DNA from: Trebonia kvetii
GTDB taxonomy: Bacteria; Actinomycetota; Actinomycetes; Streptosporangiales; Streptosporangiaceae
Length of the DNA stretch: 64,000 nt
Direction: 5' to 3'
NCBI RefSeq assembly: GCF_007827045.1
Contig: NZ_RPFW01000002.1
Coordinates: 124,001-188,000 of the forward strand
The notes below the pieces were generated by a model that did no database searches, was not told the origin of the DNA, and saw nothing but the letters and a program-made list of their open reading frames with translations. A program made the translations under genes and the position numbers. Shown here one piece after another: positions 7,766-16,372 of the stretch; within the stretch, counting starts at the first letter, position 1; each line of letters starts with the position of its first letter.

Positions 7766-8442
7766 CGCGTAAACGCGGTCGGCTCCTCGGCGGGGGCATC
7801 CAGGCCGATCGACCGCCGGAACTCAGGAACGCCCTGCACGGTCAGTTCGTGCTCATAACGGACGAGACCGCCGCGCTCCAGCACGATGCGGTGCAGGTAC
7901 GCGGGCTTGCCGAGCCGGTTCACCCGCTCCGTGCCGTTGTCGACATAGCCGGTCTTCCTGCTGACGGCGAGCGAGGCGGGATTGTCCTGGAATGCGCTGG
8001 AGGTGATGTACTCCGCGTCCAGGTGATCGAAGATGAACGCGCAGATCACCTGCCGCATCGCCGTGCCGATGCCGCGCCCCTGGAACCGGCGGCTCAGCCA
8101 GGAGCCGGTCTCGCCGCCGCGCACGATGAGGTAATCCTTCGTGCTGAATCCCTGGGCGCCCACGAGCTCACCGTCGTAGCAGACCGCGAAGTCGGCGGTC
8201 CACGCGGCGGGGGAGAAGCTGGCCCGCTTGCCCCAGTGGTACTGCGCGACGTTGCGCGGCATGTCCGGAGCCTCGGTCAGCGACCAGGGGAAGGTGAACG
8301 GCATGAAGTCCGGGTCGTGGATGCCGTCGATCGCCAGCTGGGCGAGCGGTCCGAGCAGGTCGTCGGTGATGCCCCGCAGTTCGACAGGACCCGCCGTGAT
8401 CCGCAGCCCGAGCAGCGGCAGCACCGTCGCGGCCGTGTTCAT
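7711..8442 (-). CDS. GNAT-family N-acetyltransferase (RimJ/RimL-like)
   Basis: 243 residues from the ATG at 8442. The acetyl-CoA pyrophosphate-binding loop SRRFQGRGIGTAMR and the following AEYITSSAFQDNPASLAVSRKTGY helix-strand are classic GNAT motifs A and B. The N-terminal half resembles RimJ-type enzymes (VELRGITDDLLGPLAQLA). The acceptor is unknown: protein N-termini, small amines or antibiotics are all possible. The C-terminal 40 residues are basic and extend over the 3' end of the peptidase gene on the other strand. The start is divergent from the haemoglobin gene. Confidence 0.88.
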   Translation of the reverse strand: MNTAATVLPLLGLRITAGPVELRGITDDLLGPLAQLAIDGIHDPDFMPFTFPWSLTEAPDMPRNVAQYHWGKRASFSPAAWTADFAVCYDGELVGAQGFSTKDYLIVRGGETGSWLSRRFQGRGIGTAMRQVICAFIFDHLDAEYITSSAFQDNPASLAVSRKTGYVDNGTERVNRLGKPAYLHRIVLERGGLVRYEHELTVQGVPEFRRSIGLDAPAEEPTAFTRYALRAGRSRRNAIRPSK

Positions 8443-8532
8443 CGCCTCGTTCCCCTTCCATGTGTGCCCGAGCGCCATCTGACCACAGGGGCCCGCGGGC
8501 CCGCCAGCCGATTTCCCGCCTACGATGAGGGC

Positions 8533-8976
8533 ATGCCTACGGAGAGCCTGTATGAGCATGCTGGCGGTGACGAGGCACTGCACCGCCTCGAGGAGCTGTT
8601 CTACGACAAGGCGCTGGCCGATCCGGTGCTGCGCACGCTGTTCACCGAGCGGGTGCCCACCCACGTCGACCACCTGACCTGGTTCACCGCCGAGTCGTTC
8701 GGCGGCCCGGACCGCTTCTCCCGCGAACTCGGCTTCCAGTACATCATTGACGTCCACCGGAACCTGAACATCACTGATGAGCAGCGGGAACGGTTCGTCT
8801 CGCTGTACCTGGATGCCCTGGACGAGGCGGGCCTGCCGGACGACGCGCCGTTCCGGCAGGCGGTCCGCGGGCACGTGCAGTTCGGCGCCCAGGTGGCGCA
8901 GCGGAACTCGCGGGCACGCAGCGACGACGAATTGCACCCCATCCGCGCCGTCCCCGCCTGGGTCTGGCCCGAGTAA
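8533..8976 (+). CDS. Truncated haemoglobin, group II
   Basis: 147 residues from the ATG at 8533. The sequence LYEHAGGDEALHRLEELFYDK starts the 2-on-2 globin fold, followed by the family's SFGGPDRFS. The proximal haem ligand is probably the His in DVHRNLNITDEQRERF, and the C-terminal helix has VRGHVQFGAQVAQRNS. Group II proteins bind haem and are linked to oxygen or nitric-oxide chemistry. It is divergent from the GNAT gene with a 90-nt gap. Function beyond ligand binding is inferred. Confidence 0.9.
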   Translation: MPTESLYEHAGGDEALHRLEELFYDKALADPVLRTLFTERVPTHVDHLTWFTAESFGGPDRFSRELGFQYIIDVHRNLNITDEQRERFVSLYLDALDEAGLPDDAPFRQAVRGHVQFGAQVAQRNSRARSDDELHPIRAVPAWVWPE

Positions 8977-9003
8977 TAATTCGGGCGAAACGTCTTGAGC
9001 GTG

Positions 9004-9768
9004 CTAGCCGCCGGGGCAGATGAGGCCGGTCTCGTAGGCGAGCACGACGGCCTGGACGCGGTCGCGCAGGGCGAGCTTGGTGAGGATGCGGGCGACGTGC
9101 GTCTTCACCGTCGCCTCGGACAGGATCAGCTCCGCCGCGATCTCGGCGTTGGACATGCCGCGGGCGACGAGGCCGAGCACCTCGAGCTCGCGCGGGGTGA
9201 GCGCGGACAGGTCGCAGCCGGAACCGGCGGCGGTGCCCGGCTTGCCGGTTCCGCGGCTGGCCGTGCCGGGCACCGCCTCGTCCGCGGCCGGCCCCCCGGG
9301 AGAGGCGGCGAAACGCTCGACAAGGCGGCGGGTGATCGACGGGGCGAGCAGGGCGTCGCCGGTGCGGACCAGTCGCACGGCGGCCACCAGGTGCTCCGGC
9401 GTCACGTCCTTGAGCAGGAAGCCGCTCGCCCCCGCGGCGAGCGCCGCGTACACGTACTCGTCGAGGTCGAACGTGGTCAGGATGATGATCCGGGTCGGCC
9501 CGCCGCCACCGGACGCGAGGATGCGCCGTGTCGCCTCGATGCCATCCATCACCGGCATCCTGACGTCCATCAGCACCACGTCCGGCTGGTGCTCGAGGAC
9601 AGCAGCCACCGCCTGCTCGCCGTCGGCCGCCTCCGCGAGCACCTCGATCCCCGCCGCCTTGAGTATCAGCCGGAATCCGCCGCGCACCAGGGCCTGGTCG
9701 TCGGCGATCACCACCGTCGGCGGCCCTGCGTCCTGCGGCTCGCTGAAGATGCTGTATTCGCTGCTCAT
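9004..9768 (-). CDS. NarL/FixJ-family response regulator
   Basis: 254 residues. The receiver domain has the acidic pair IADDQ, the phospho-acceptor in DVVLMDVRMPVMDGIE (near residue 68), the Thr in ILTTFD and the Lys in FLLKD. A Gly/Ala-rich linker of about 40 residues leads to a LuxR-type HTH with LTPRELEVLGLVARGMSNAEIA and SEATVKTHVARI. Its ATG overlaps the stop of the upstream kinase gene by 4 nt, so the pair is translationally coupled. The adjacent divergent ABC transporter is the obvious candidate target. The linker is longer than usual. Confidence 0.95.
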   Translation of the reverse strand: MSSEYSIFSEPQDAGPPTVVIADDQALVRGGFRLILKAAGIEVLAEAADGEQAVAAVLEHQPDVVLMDVRMPVMDGIEATRRILASGGGGPTRIIILTTFDLDEYVYAALAAGASGFLLKDVTPEHLVAAVRLVRTGDALLAPSITRRLVERFAASPGGPAADEAVPGTASRGTGKPGTAAGSGCDLSALTPRELEVLGLVARGMSNAEIAAELILSEATVKTHVARILTKLALRDRVQAVVLAYETGLICPGG

Positions 9769-11231
9769 TGGCCGGCCACAGGAATGCCGGCCAGCGGCAG
9801 CACCGCGCGGACCTGCCAGCCGCCCGCCGGCCGCGGCCCCGCCGTCAGCTCACCGCCGTACAGGGCTAGCCGTTCCCGCAGCCCGAGCAGGCCGCGCCCG
9901 GGCACCGCGCCCGGGGCCGCGCCGTCCACGGCGGCACCGCGCCCGTCATCGGCGACCGTGATCGACAGGTTCTCGCCCCAGTCGACGGTCACCGTCGCGG
10001 TCGCCGCGCCGGCGTGCCGCAGCACGTTGGTCAGCCCCTCCTGCATCACCCGGTAGGCGGCCAGGTCCTCGCCGGGCGGTATCGGCCGCGGCTCTCCGCT
10101 GACGGAGAGCGTGACCGCGAGCCCCGCGGCGGACACCCGGCCGATTAGCGCGTCGAGCTCGCCGAGCCGCGGCTGCGGACGCAGCGCGGCCGGAGCCGGC
10201 GCGGCGGAAGACGCCGCACCCGGGCGTAGGGGCGATGCCGCGCGGGAGCCGGCAACAGGGGAGCCGGCAACATGAGCGCCGGCAACGGGGGAGTCGATCG
10301 CGTCGGCGCCGTCCGCCGCCGGGCTGAGCAGGCCGAGCAGGTTGCGAAGCTCCGTCATCGCCTCACGCCCTGTCGCCTCGACGGCGAGCAGCGCGTCCTC
10401 GGCCTCCGCTTGAGAGGAGGCCATGATCTTCCGCGCCGCGCCCGCCTGGACGATCATCACCGACACGTTGTGCGTGACGACGTCGTGCAGTTCTGCGGCG
10501 ATCCTCGACCGCTCGGCCGTCAGCGCTCGCTCGGTCGCGGCCCGGGCCTCGGCGTCGGCGCGGTCGAGCCGTGCGGTGGAGTCGGCGAGGCGGCGGCGCA
10601 GCACCCGGATGCCAAGCCCCGCCGCGGCGGCGGGCAGGATCGCGAAGATCGCGGTGAGCCGCCCGGGGAACCGCGGCAGCGTGTTGCCGAGCGCGGCCGC
10701 GACGGCGATGGTTGCCACGGCCACCACCGCGATCGCCAGGTTCCGGTACTTGCTGTGCGTGATCGCGCTGTAGGCGGCGTACACGGCGGTGCCGAGCGCG
10801 ACCGGCGGCACGTAGGCGGCGTGCACGATGAGGATCGCGGCGATGATGGCCAGCCACGCCGTGATGGGGTACAGCCGCCGCCCGGCCAGCGGCAGCGCCG
10901 TCATCGCGGCGGCGAGGATCATGACGGCCGAGGCGTGCGTCCCCGGTGGCGGCAACAGCATCTTGACAGGCACCAGCATCCGGGCGCCGAACGGGCTCAC
11001 CAGCTCGATCGCGCCGGGGCCCGGCTTGATCACCGCCTGCGTCAGCGAACGTTCCGCCATCTCATAGACAGCGCCGACCGCCGCGCCCACGGCGACCGCG
11101 GCGTCAAACGCGAGCGCCCAGCCCGACGGCTCGGGCTCGCGTGCTTCCGCCCTGCCGAAGAAGGCGAGCAGCCTGCGGATACGTCCTGTCACCTCATCAT
11201 TGTGGCCGCTAATCCCGCCAACAGCATCCAC
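9765..11231 (-). CDS. Sensor histidine kinase, HisKA_3 (NarX/DesK) type
   Basis: 488 residues from a GTG at 11231; a second in-frame GTG at 11192 is a possible alternative start. Several hydrophobic helices span roughly residues 35-220. The dimerisation box ERSRIAAELHDVVTHNVSVM contains the phospho-accepting His. The ATPase domain follows with EGLTNVLRHAG (N box), VADDGRGA (G1) and GRGLLGLRERL (G2). A linker with repeated VAGSPVAGS-like units and Ala/Pro runs lies between them. It pairs with the response regulator 4 nt downstream. The intergenic space to the ABC genes is a shared divergent promoter region. Confidence 0.94.
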   Translation of the reverse strand: MDAVGGISGHNDEVTGRIRRLLAFFGRAEAREPEPSGWALAFDAAVAVGAAVGAVYEMAERSLTQAVIKPGPGAIELVSPFGARMLVPVKMLLPPPGTHASAVMILAAAMTALPLAGRRLYPITAWLAIIAAILIVHAAYVPPVALGTAVYAAYSAITHSKYRNLAIAVVAVATIAVAAALGNTLPRFPGRLTAIFAILPAAAAGLGIRVLRRRLADSTARLDRADAEARAATERALTAERSRIAAELHDVVTHNVSVMIVQAGAARKIMASSQAEAEDALLAVEATGREAMTELRNLLGLLSPAADGADAIDSPVAGAHVAGSPVAGSRAASPLRPGAASSAAPAPAALRPQPRLGELDALIGRVSAAGLAVTLSVSGEPRPIPPGEDLAAYRVMQEGLTNVLRHAGAATATVTVDWGENLSITVADDGRGAAVDGAAPGAVPGRGLLGLRERLALYGGELTAGPRPAGGWQVRAVLPLAGIPVAGQ

Positions 11232-11354
11232 CGATGTGCGTATACCCGGCTACATCCGGAGGATGACGGGCGGACGGGAGTCAGCCGAATCCGTTAGAAA
11301 TGATCAGTACTCAGAGTGACGCGCACCACAGCAAGGCGCCGCTAGCTTCGCCTC

Positions 11355-12044
11355 ATGGACACCCTCGTTCAGCTAGAGAACGTCACCAAGCGCTACGACG
11401 GCGCCGCCGCGGCCGCCGTCGACGACGTAAGCATGCGGATTGACGCCGGCGAGGCGGTCGCCATCATGGGGCCGTCCGGCAGCGGCAAGTCGACGCTGCT
11501 CAACGTCATCGCCGGACTGGACCGGCCCACCAGCGGTGCGGTCAGAGTCGGCGACGAACGGGTCGACATGCTCAGCGAGGCCGGTGCCGCCCGGTTCCGC
11601 CGCAAGCAGGTCGGGATGATCTTCCAGTTCTTCAACCTGCTCGACGACATGACGGTGAGCGACAACGTGCTGCTGCCCGCGCAGCTAGCTGGGGTGAAGG
11701 CGCGTGAGGCGCGGCTGCGGGCCGACCAGCTGCTCGGCACGCTCAAGATCGGACACCGCCGCGACGCCTACCCGGCCCGGCTGTCCGGCGGCGAGCGGCA
11801 GCGGGTGGCGATCGCCCGTGCGCTGATCAACCGCCCGTCGCTGCTGCTCGCCGACGAGCCGACCGGCGCGGTCGACTCCGCCACCGGAGACGAGATCGGC
11901 GCGCTGCTCCTCGAGCTGAACGCGGCCGGGCAGACGCTTGTGGTCGTGACGCACAGTCCCGAGCTCGCCAGGCGGTATGCCAGGCGGGTCATCCACATCG
12001 CGGACGGCAGGGTCGCCTCGGACACGGCGGTCGCGGCGTCATGA
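11355..12044 (+). CDS. ABC transporter ATP-binding protein (MacB/LolD type)
   Basis: 229 residues with Walker A GPSGSGKST, Q-loop FQFFNLLDDMTV, signature LSGGERQRVAIARAL, Walker B LLLADEPTGAVD and the H-loop VVTHSPE. This is the ATPase of an FtsX-type exporter or mechanotransmitter. The stop overlaps the permease start by 4 nt. Upstream, a TAGCTT hexamer (11343-11348) ends 6 nt before the ATG and there is no Shine-Dalgarno, so a leaderless transcript is plausible. Divergent to the two-component system, as in antimicrobial-peptide sensing modules. Confidence 0.96.
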   Translation: MDTLVQLENVTKRYDGAAAAAVDDVSMRIDAGEAVAIMGPSGSGKSTLLNVIAGLDRPTSGAVRVGDERVDMLSEAGAARFRRKQVGMIFQFFNLLDDMTVSDNVLLPAQLAGVKAREARLRADQLLGTLKIGHRRDAYPARLSGGERQRVAIARALINRPSLLLADEPTGAVDSATGDEIGALLLELNAAGQTLVVVTHSPELARRYARRVIHIADGRVASDTAVAAS

Positions 12045-14506
12045 ACGCGGTGATCCGCGCCGCCCGCGGCGGGCTTGGCGGCCGAAGGCTCCAGACCATC
12101 ATTATCGGCCTCGTCGTCCTCGTCGCCACCGCCGCGTCCACGCTCGCCCTCGGCATGCTCGTGGACGCGCACAGCCCTTTCGACAACGCGTTCGCGGCGC
12201 AGCGCGGCGCGGACGTGGCCGTCACCGTGGACACTTCCGCCGCCTCGGCCGCGCAGCTGGCGAACGCCGCGCACGTGCGGGGCGTCACCGCCGTCGCCGG
12301 GCCGTTCCCGAGCCAGAGCGTCACCGCGCAGGTCAGCATTCCCCAGGTCAACGGCACGATCGGGGTCCCCTATACCTTCGTCGGCCGCTCTTCGCCCAGC
12401 GGTCCCGTCGACGACCTCACCCTGCAGCAGGGCCACTGGCCGACGAACGATAACCAGGTCGTGCTCTCGGTGAACGCGGGCGGACCCGGCCAGGTCGGCT
12501 CCTCGATGACCGTCGGCGGCCAGACGCTGACCGTCGTTGGCATCGCGAACTCGGTGACCAACACCGCCGACGGCTGGGTGCTGCCGTCCGAGATGGGCGT
12601 CCTTGCCAAGAGCGGCAGCGCCGTCGGCCAGGCGGAGCTGCTTTACCGCTTCGCGTCAAGCGCGAGCAGCGCCGACATCGCCGCCGACATCGGCGCCGTC
12701 ACAGCCGCACTGCCCAAGGGCGCGGTCCTCGGCACGGTCTCCTACCTGGCCGTCCGCCAGTCCGAGCAGTCCAACGTGGCGCCGTGGGTGCCGTTCATCA
12801 TCGCGTTCGGCGTGATCGCGCTGGTCATCTCGGTGCTGATCGTCGTCAACGTGGTCGGCGGCGCGGTGGTCGCGGGCACCACGCGGATCGGCGTGCTCAA
12901 GTCGATCGGCTTCACCCCGGCCCAGGTGGTCGGCTGCTACGTGCTGCTCGTCGCGGTTCCCGCCGTCATCGGCGCGATCGCCGGGGTGGTCTGCGGTAAC
13001 TTGCTCGCGACGCCGCTGTACCGGCAGAACGCGCAGGTGTACCAGGTCGGTGTGCTCGGCGTGCCGTTCTGGGTTGACGTCGCGGTGCCGCTTATCGTCA
13101 TGCTGCTCACCGTCGCCGCGGCGGTCGGCCCGGCGTCACGGGCCGGGGCGATGTCCGCCGTGCAGGCGATCGCGACGGGCCGCGCGCCGCGGCCGCGGCA
13201 CGGGTTCCTCGCCCAGCGGGCGCTCGCCCGGCTGACCGGCGTACCGCGCCCGGTCACCCTGGGCCTGGCGACACCCGCCGCCCGGCCGGGCCGCACGCTG
13301 GTGACGGTGGTTGCGGTGCTGTTCGGCGCGGCGGCGGTGACGTTCGGCGTGGGCCTCGCGTCGTCGCTGAACCGCGTCTACAGCGACCTGTCGGACGGGG
13401 TGCGGCTGCCGGTGCAGGTCAACGCGGTGCCGCCCGGCGGAACCGCCGATCAGGGCGGGCAGGGCGGCCAAGGCGGCCAGGGCGGGAAGCCAAGCCAGAC
13501 CCCGCCGCGCGTATCCGGCAAGCCGCCGGGCGGCAAGAAGATCACCATCGTCGGCCAGCAGCAGCTGACTGCGGCGCAGCGGCACGCCATCGTCACGGCG
13601 ATCGACGCCCAGCCCGGCACGCTGCACTACCTGACCGAGCTTGACGACAACCTGAACCTTCCCGGCCTCACCAACTCAAGCAACGGCGTGTCGGTCACCG
13701 CCTACGGCGACGCCGACCCGGCCCGGTCCGGCCTGCAGCTGATCTCGGGGCGGTGGTACTCGCAGTCGCCTGGCGTCCGGGAGGTGGACGTCAACACGCT
13801 GTTCCTCACCGACACCTCGCTGGCTGTGGGCGACACCTACACGATGATCAGTGACGGCCAGAAGGTCACCGCCATGATCGTCGGCGAGGTTTTCGCGGCG
13901 GGCAACGACGTGAACATGTTCATGTCGCCTGCTACGCTCGCCGCGATAGACCCGGCGGCCAGCGGCACCGGCTCGTACCGTGTCTCGCTCAAGCCCGGCG
14001 TCAGCGCCGACAGTTACGCGAGCAGCCTCGGCGCGGCGCTCGGCGACGGGTACAACGTCGGCACGCACGGCGGCGACAGGGCGCTGATCGCGATCACCAC
14101 CCTGATCGCCATGCTCACCCTGCTGATCATCGCGGTGGCCGGGCTCGGCGTGCTGAACACGGTCGCCCTGCAGATCCGCGAGCGCGCCCACGACATCGGC
14201 GTATTCAAGGCCCTCGGCATGACGCCGGCGCAGGCACTCACCATGGTGGTCTGCTCGGTCGCCGTCACGGGCCTTGTCGCGGGCATCGTCGCGGTCCCGG
14301 CCGGCATCCTGCTGCACCACAACGTGCTCCCGGCGATGGCCCACGCGGCCAACTCCGACCTCCCGGGATCCGTCATGTCGGTGTTCTCGCTGCCGGAGAT
14401 GATCGGCCTGGCCTTGGCGGGGCTGGTCATCGCGGTCGCCGGCGCCCTGGCGCCCGCCTCATGGGCCGCCCGTTCCCGCACCGCCGCGGCCTTGCGCACC
14501 GAATAA
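12041..14506 (+). CDS. FtsX-like ABC transporter permease
   Basis: 821 residues. An N-terminal TM helix (VVLVATAASTLALGM) is followed by a MacB periplasmic-core-like extracytoplasmic domain. A first FtsX block of three helices lies around residues 245-370, then one more helix near 425. A Gly/Gln-rich linker (GGQGGQGGQGG near residue 475) and a second extracellular domain come before the final FtsX block (residues 680-810). The layout is that of large ABC3 permeases without peptide-synthesis genes nearby. Likely substrates are peptides or lipids; with the adjacent kinase it may form a detoxification or cell-envelope stress module. Confidence 0.93.
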   Translation: MNAVIRAARGGLGGRRLQTIIIGLVVLVATAASTLALGMLVDAHSPFDNAFAAQRGADVAVTVDTSAASAAQLANAAHVRGVTAVAGPFPSQSVTAQVSIPQVNGTIGVPYTFVGRSSPSGPVDDLTLQQGHWPTNDNQVVLSVNAGGPGQVGSSMTVGGQTLTVVGIANSVTNTADGWVLPSEMGVLAKSGSAVGQAELLYRFASSASSADIAADIGAVTAALPKGAVLGTVSYLAVRQSEQSNVAPWVPFIIAFGVIALVISVLIVVNVVGGAVVAGTTRIGVLKSIGFTPAQVVGCYVLLVAVPAVIGAIAGVVCGNLLATPLYRQNAQVYQVGVLGVPFWVDVAVPLIVMLLTVAAAVGPASRAGAMSAVQAIATGRAPRPRHGFLAQRALARLTGVPRPVTLGLATPAARPGRTLVTVVAVLFGAAAVTFGVGLASSLNRVYSDLSDGVRLPVQVNAVPPGGTADQGGQGGQGGQGGKPSQTPPRVSGKPPGGKKITIVGQQQLTAAQRHAIVTAIDAQPGTLHYLTELDDNLNLPGLTNSSNGVSVTAYGDADPARSGLQLISGRWYSQSPGVREVDVNTLFLTDTSLAVGDTYTMISDGQKVTAMIVGEVFAAGNDVNMFMSPATLAAIDPAASGTGSYRVSLKPGVSADSYASSLGAALGDGYNVGTHGGDRALIAITTLIAMLTLLIIAVAGLGVLNTVALQIRERAHDIGVFKALGMTPAQALTMVVCSVAVTGLVAGIVAVPAGILLHHNVLPAMAHAANSDLPGSVMSVFSLPEMIGLALAGLVIAVAGALAPASWAARSRTAAALRTE

Positions 14507-14639
14507 ACACCCGCACACCGAATAACAACCCGCTCATCCCGAACGGCGAACAAAAAAGAGAGTTCGTTCATGCTCCGCCCGGTCCCGCGCCCCTACCCTC
14601 CCCCGGCGCGGGGCCGGGCGGTCGCGGTTCACGGACCGA

Positions 14640-14649
14640 TATGCAGGTA
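14640..14649. promoter_or_regulatory. Isolated half-site identical to half of the ArsR-fusion operator
   Basis: TATGCAGGTA here is identical to ten bases of each arm of the palindrome at 15526-15551. Only one arm is present. It lies 125 nt upstream of the SDR start that precedes the regulator gene. Confidence 0.35.
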
Positions 14650-14659
14650 CGGAGCCCAG

Positions 14660-14693
14660 AGGTCTTAACCCGGAAAGCGGGTGGGGAAGACCT
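14660..14693 (+). other. Nested hairpin in the SDR 5' leader
   Basis: AGGTCTT (14660-14666) pairs perfectly with AAGACCT (14687-14693), and CCCG/CGGG (14669-14672 with 14678-14681) forms an inner stem over GAAAG. It lies in the 268-nt gap between the ABC permease and the SDR. I could not match it to a riboswitch class. No T-run follows, so it is not an ordinary terminator. The rest of the gap shows no gene. Confidence 0.4.
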
Positions 14694-14774
14694 GCCCGCG
14701 GTGGGCATGCTGCACCGTGACGACGCGAGCGGCGCAGTGGGGAAGCCGCTCACCGCCCGAACGGAGGACTGTCA

Positions 14775-15500
14775 ATGACACCGGACCTGGCCGGACAGAC
14801 CGTGGTGCTGATCGGCGGCAGCGCGGGCATCGGGCTTGAAACGGCCCGCCGCGCCCGCGCCGAGGGTGCCGACGTCATCCTCACCGGCCGCGATCCCGGC
14901 CGGCTCGAGGAGGCGGCGGCATCGGTCGGCGCGGCGCGGACCGCGGCGTTCGACGCCACTGACTCGGCGGCGCTTGCGGCCTTCTTCAAGAGCCTGGACG
15001 CGCCGATCGGCCACGTGCTCGTCACCGCCGCGGGCCCGCGCTACGCGCCGCTGCTCGAGATGGACCCGGACCAGGTGCGCGACCTGCTCAGCGACCACGT
15101 GGCGCTCGGGCTCGACGTCGCGCGCAACGCCGTCGCCAAGATGCGGCCAGGCGGCACGCTGCTGTTCATGGGCGGCACCGGCGGCCGGCGGGTCGGTCAC
15201 GGCCTCGGCATCGTTTCCGCCGCGACCGCCGCGCTGCCGCCGTTCGTCGCGGCGCTCGCGCTCGAGATCGCGCCGGTGCGGGCCAACCTGATCGCGGCCG
15301 GCTTCGTCGACACGCCACTGTCGGCGACGCTGCTCGGCGACAAGCTCGAGGAGCGCAGGGAGGAGCTGCGGCGCACGCTGCCGATCGGCCGGGTGGTGAC
15401 CCCCGCGGACGTGGCCGCGCTCGCGGTTCACCTGATGACCAACACCGCCCTCACCGGCGCGACCTACGACATCGACGGCGGGCAGCAGTTCGTCTGGTGA
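14775..15500 (+). CDS. SDR-family oxidoreductase lacking the usual Tyr-x3-Lys
   Basis: 241 residues; GGAG lies 8 nt upstream of the ATG. The nucleotide-binding motif VLIGGSAGIGLETARRA and ILTGRDPGRL fit an NADP(H)-type Rossmann fold, and the C-terminal VANLIAAGFVDTPLS-like region and TGATYDIDGGQQ close are typical of classical SDRs. Where YxxxK is expected the sequence reads GLGIVSAATAALPPFV, so the catalytic Tyr and Lys are not recognisable. Members of this sub-group are annotated as oxidoreductases, but activity is unproven. It precedes an ArsR-SRPBCC gene by 57 nt. Confidence 0.85.
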   Translation: MTPDLAGQTVVLIGGSAGIGLETARRARAEGADVILTGRDPGRLEEAAASVGAARTAAFDATDSAALAAFFKSLDAPIGHVLVTAAGPRYAPLLEMDPDQVRDLLSDHVALGLDVARNAVAKMRPGGTLLFMGGTGGRRVGHGLGIVSAATAALPPFVAALALEIAPVRANLIAAGFVDTPLSATLLGDKLEERREELRRTLPIGRVVTPADVAALAVHLMTNTALTGATYDIDGGQQFVW

Positions 15501-15520
15501 GCCAGCGGGCCGCGCCGCGC

Positions 15521-15551
15521 TTGACATTATGCAGGTAATTACCTGCATAAT
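15521..15551 (+). promoter_or_regulatory. Leaderless promoter with 26-bp perfect palindromic operator
   Basis: TTGACA (15521-15526) and CATAAT (15546-15551) form -35 and -10 elements 19 bp apart. The palindrome at 15526-15551, with arms ATTATGCAGGTAA and its exact reverse complement, fills the spacer and both element edges. The -10 box ends 6 nt before the GTG of the ArsR-SRPBCC gene, so transcription should begin at or next to the start codon. A dimer bound here would block polymerase, which predicts autorepression. Confidence 0.85.
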
Positions 15552-15557
15552 GAAGGC

Positions 15558-16361
15558 GTGAGTTCCGAAGCGACTGCGCTGGACCAGGTCTTCAAGGCGC
15601 TGGCCGACCCGACAAGGCGGCTGCTGCTCGACCGGCTGCGTGAGCGCAACGGCCAGACCCTCGGCGAGCTATGCGAGCGCCTCGAGATGGCCCGCCAGTC
15701 GGCGACGCAGCATCTCGAGGTCCTCGTCCAGGCCGGCCTCGTCACCGTCGTGCGGCGCGGCCGGGAGCGGCTGCATTACCTGAACCCGGCGCCCATCCAC
15801 GAGATCGGGGAGCGCTGGATCTCCGCGTTCGACGAGCCCCGGCTGCGTGCGCTCAGCGCGATCAAGAACCAGGCAGAGGAGTACGGCATGACCAGCACGA
15901 CCGTTCCCATCTACGTGTACGTCACCTACATCCGCGCGACGGCGGAACAGGTCTGGGAGGCGCTCACCGACGCGGACCTGACGGCGCGGTACTGGGGGCA
16001 CGCCAACGTCTCCGACTGGCAGCCGGGCTCGCCGTGGGAGCACCGGCGCACCGACGGTTCCGGCGCCGTCGACGTCGTCGGCAAGGTGATCGCGACCGAG
16101 CGGCCGACGCGGCTCGTCATCACCTTCGACGACGCCCCAGACAGCGAGCCGTCCAGGGAGCCGTCGGTTGTCACCTTCCTCGTCGAGCCGCACCAGGACA
16201 TCGTCCGGCTCACCGTCACCCACGAGAACCTGCCCGACCAGGAGATGCTCGGCGGCATCTCGCGCGGCTGGCCGGCGGTGCTCGCGAACCTCAAGTCACT
16301 GCTTGAGACCGGCGACGTGCTGCCGCAGGCGCCGTGGGAGATGTCTCCCGCCCATATCTGA
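15558..16361 (+). CDS. ArsR-family regulator fused to an AHSA1/SRPBCC domain
   Basis: 267 residues from a GTG that is probably the first transcribed codon. Residues 1-95 are an ArsR winged helix (FKALADPTRRLLLDRLRE, then RQSATQHLEVLVQAGLV as recognition helix). No metal-binding Cys pair is seen. From about residue 112 an activator-of-Hsp90-like SRPBCC domain follows (IRATAEQVWEALTDADLTARYW), a fold with a hydrophobic cavity. In most genomes these are separate adjacent genes, so the fusion suggests the SRPBCC part senses a small ligand. Autoregulation is indicated by the palindrome overlapping the promoter. Confidence 0.93.
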   Translation: MSSEATALDQVFKALADPTRRLLLDRLRERNGQTLGELCERLEMARQSATQHLEVLVQAGLVTVVRRGRERLHYLNPAPIHEIGERWISAFDEPRLRALSAIKNQAEEYGMTSTTVPIYVYVTYIRATAEQVWEALTDADLTARYWGHANVSDWQPGSPWEHRRTDGSGAVDVVGKVIATERPTRLVITFDDAPDSEPSREPSVVTFLVEPHQDIVRLTVTHENLPDQEMLGGISRGWPAVLANLKSLLETGDVLPQAPWEMSPAHI

Positions 16362-16372
16362 CAGGAGAACCG

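Noticed and set aside
7754..7780. CGCGTAA tandem repeat as a possible CRISPR or regulatory array
   Set aside because: Only two to three units of 7 bp at the end of the peptidase gene; too short, no spacers.
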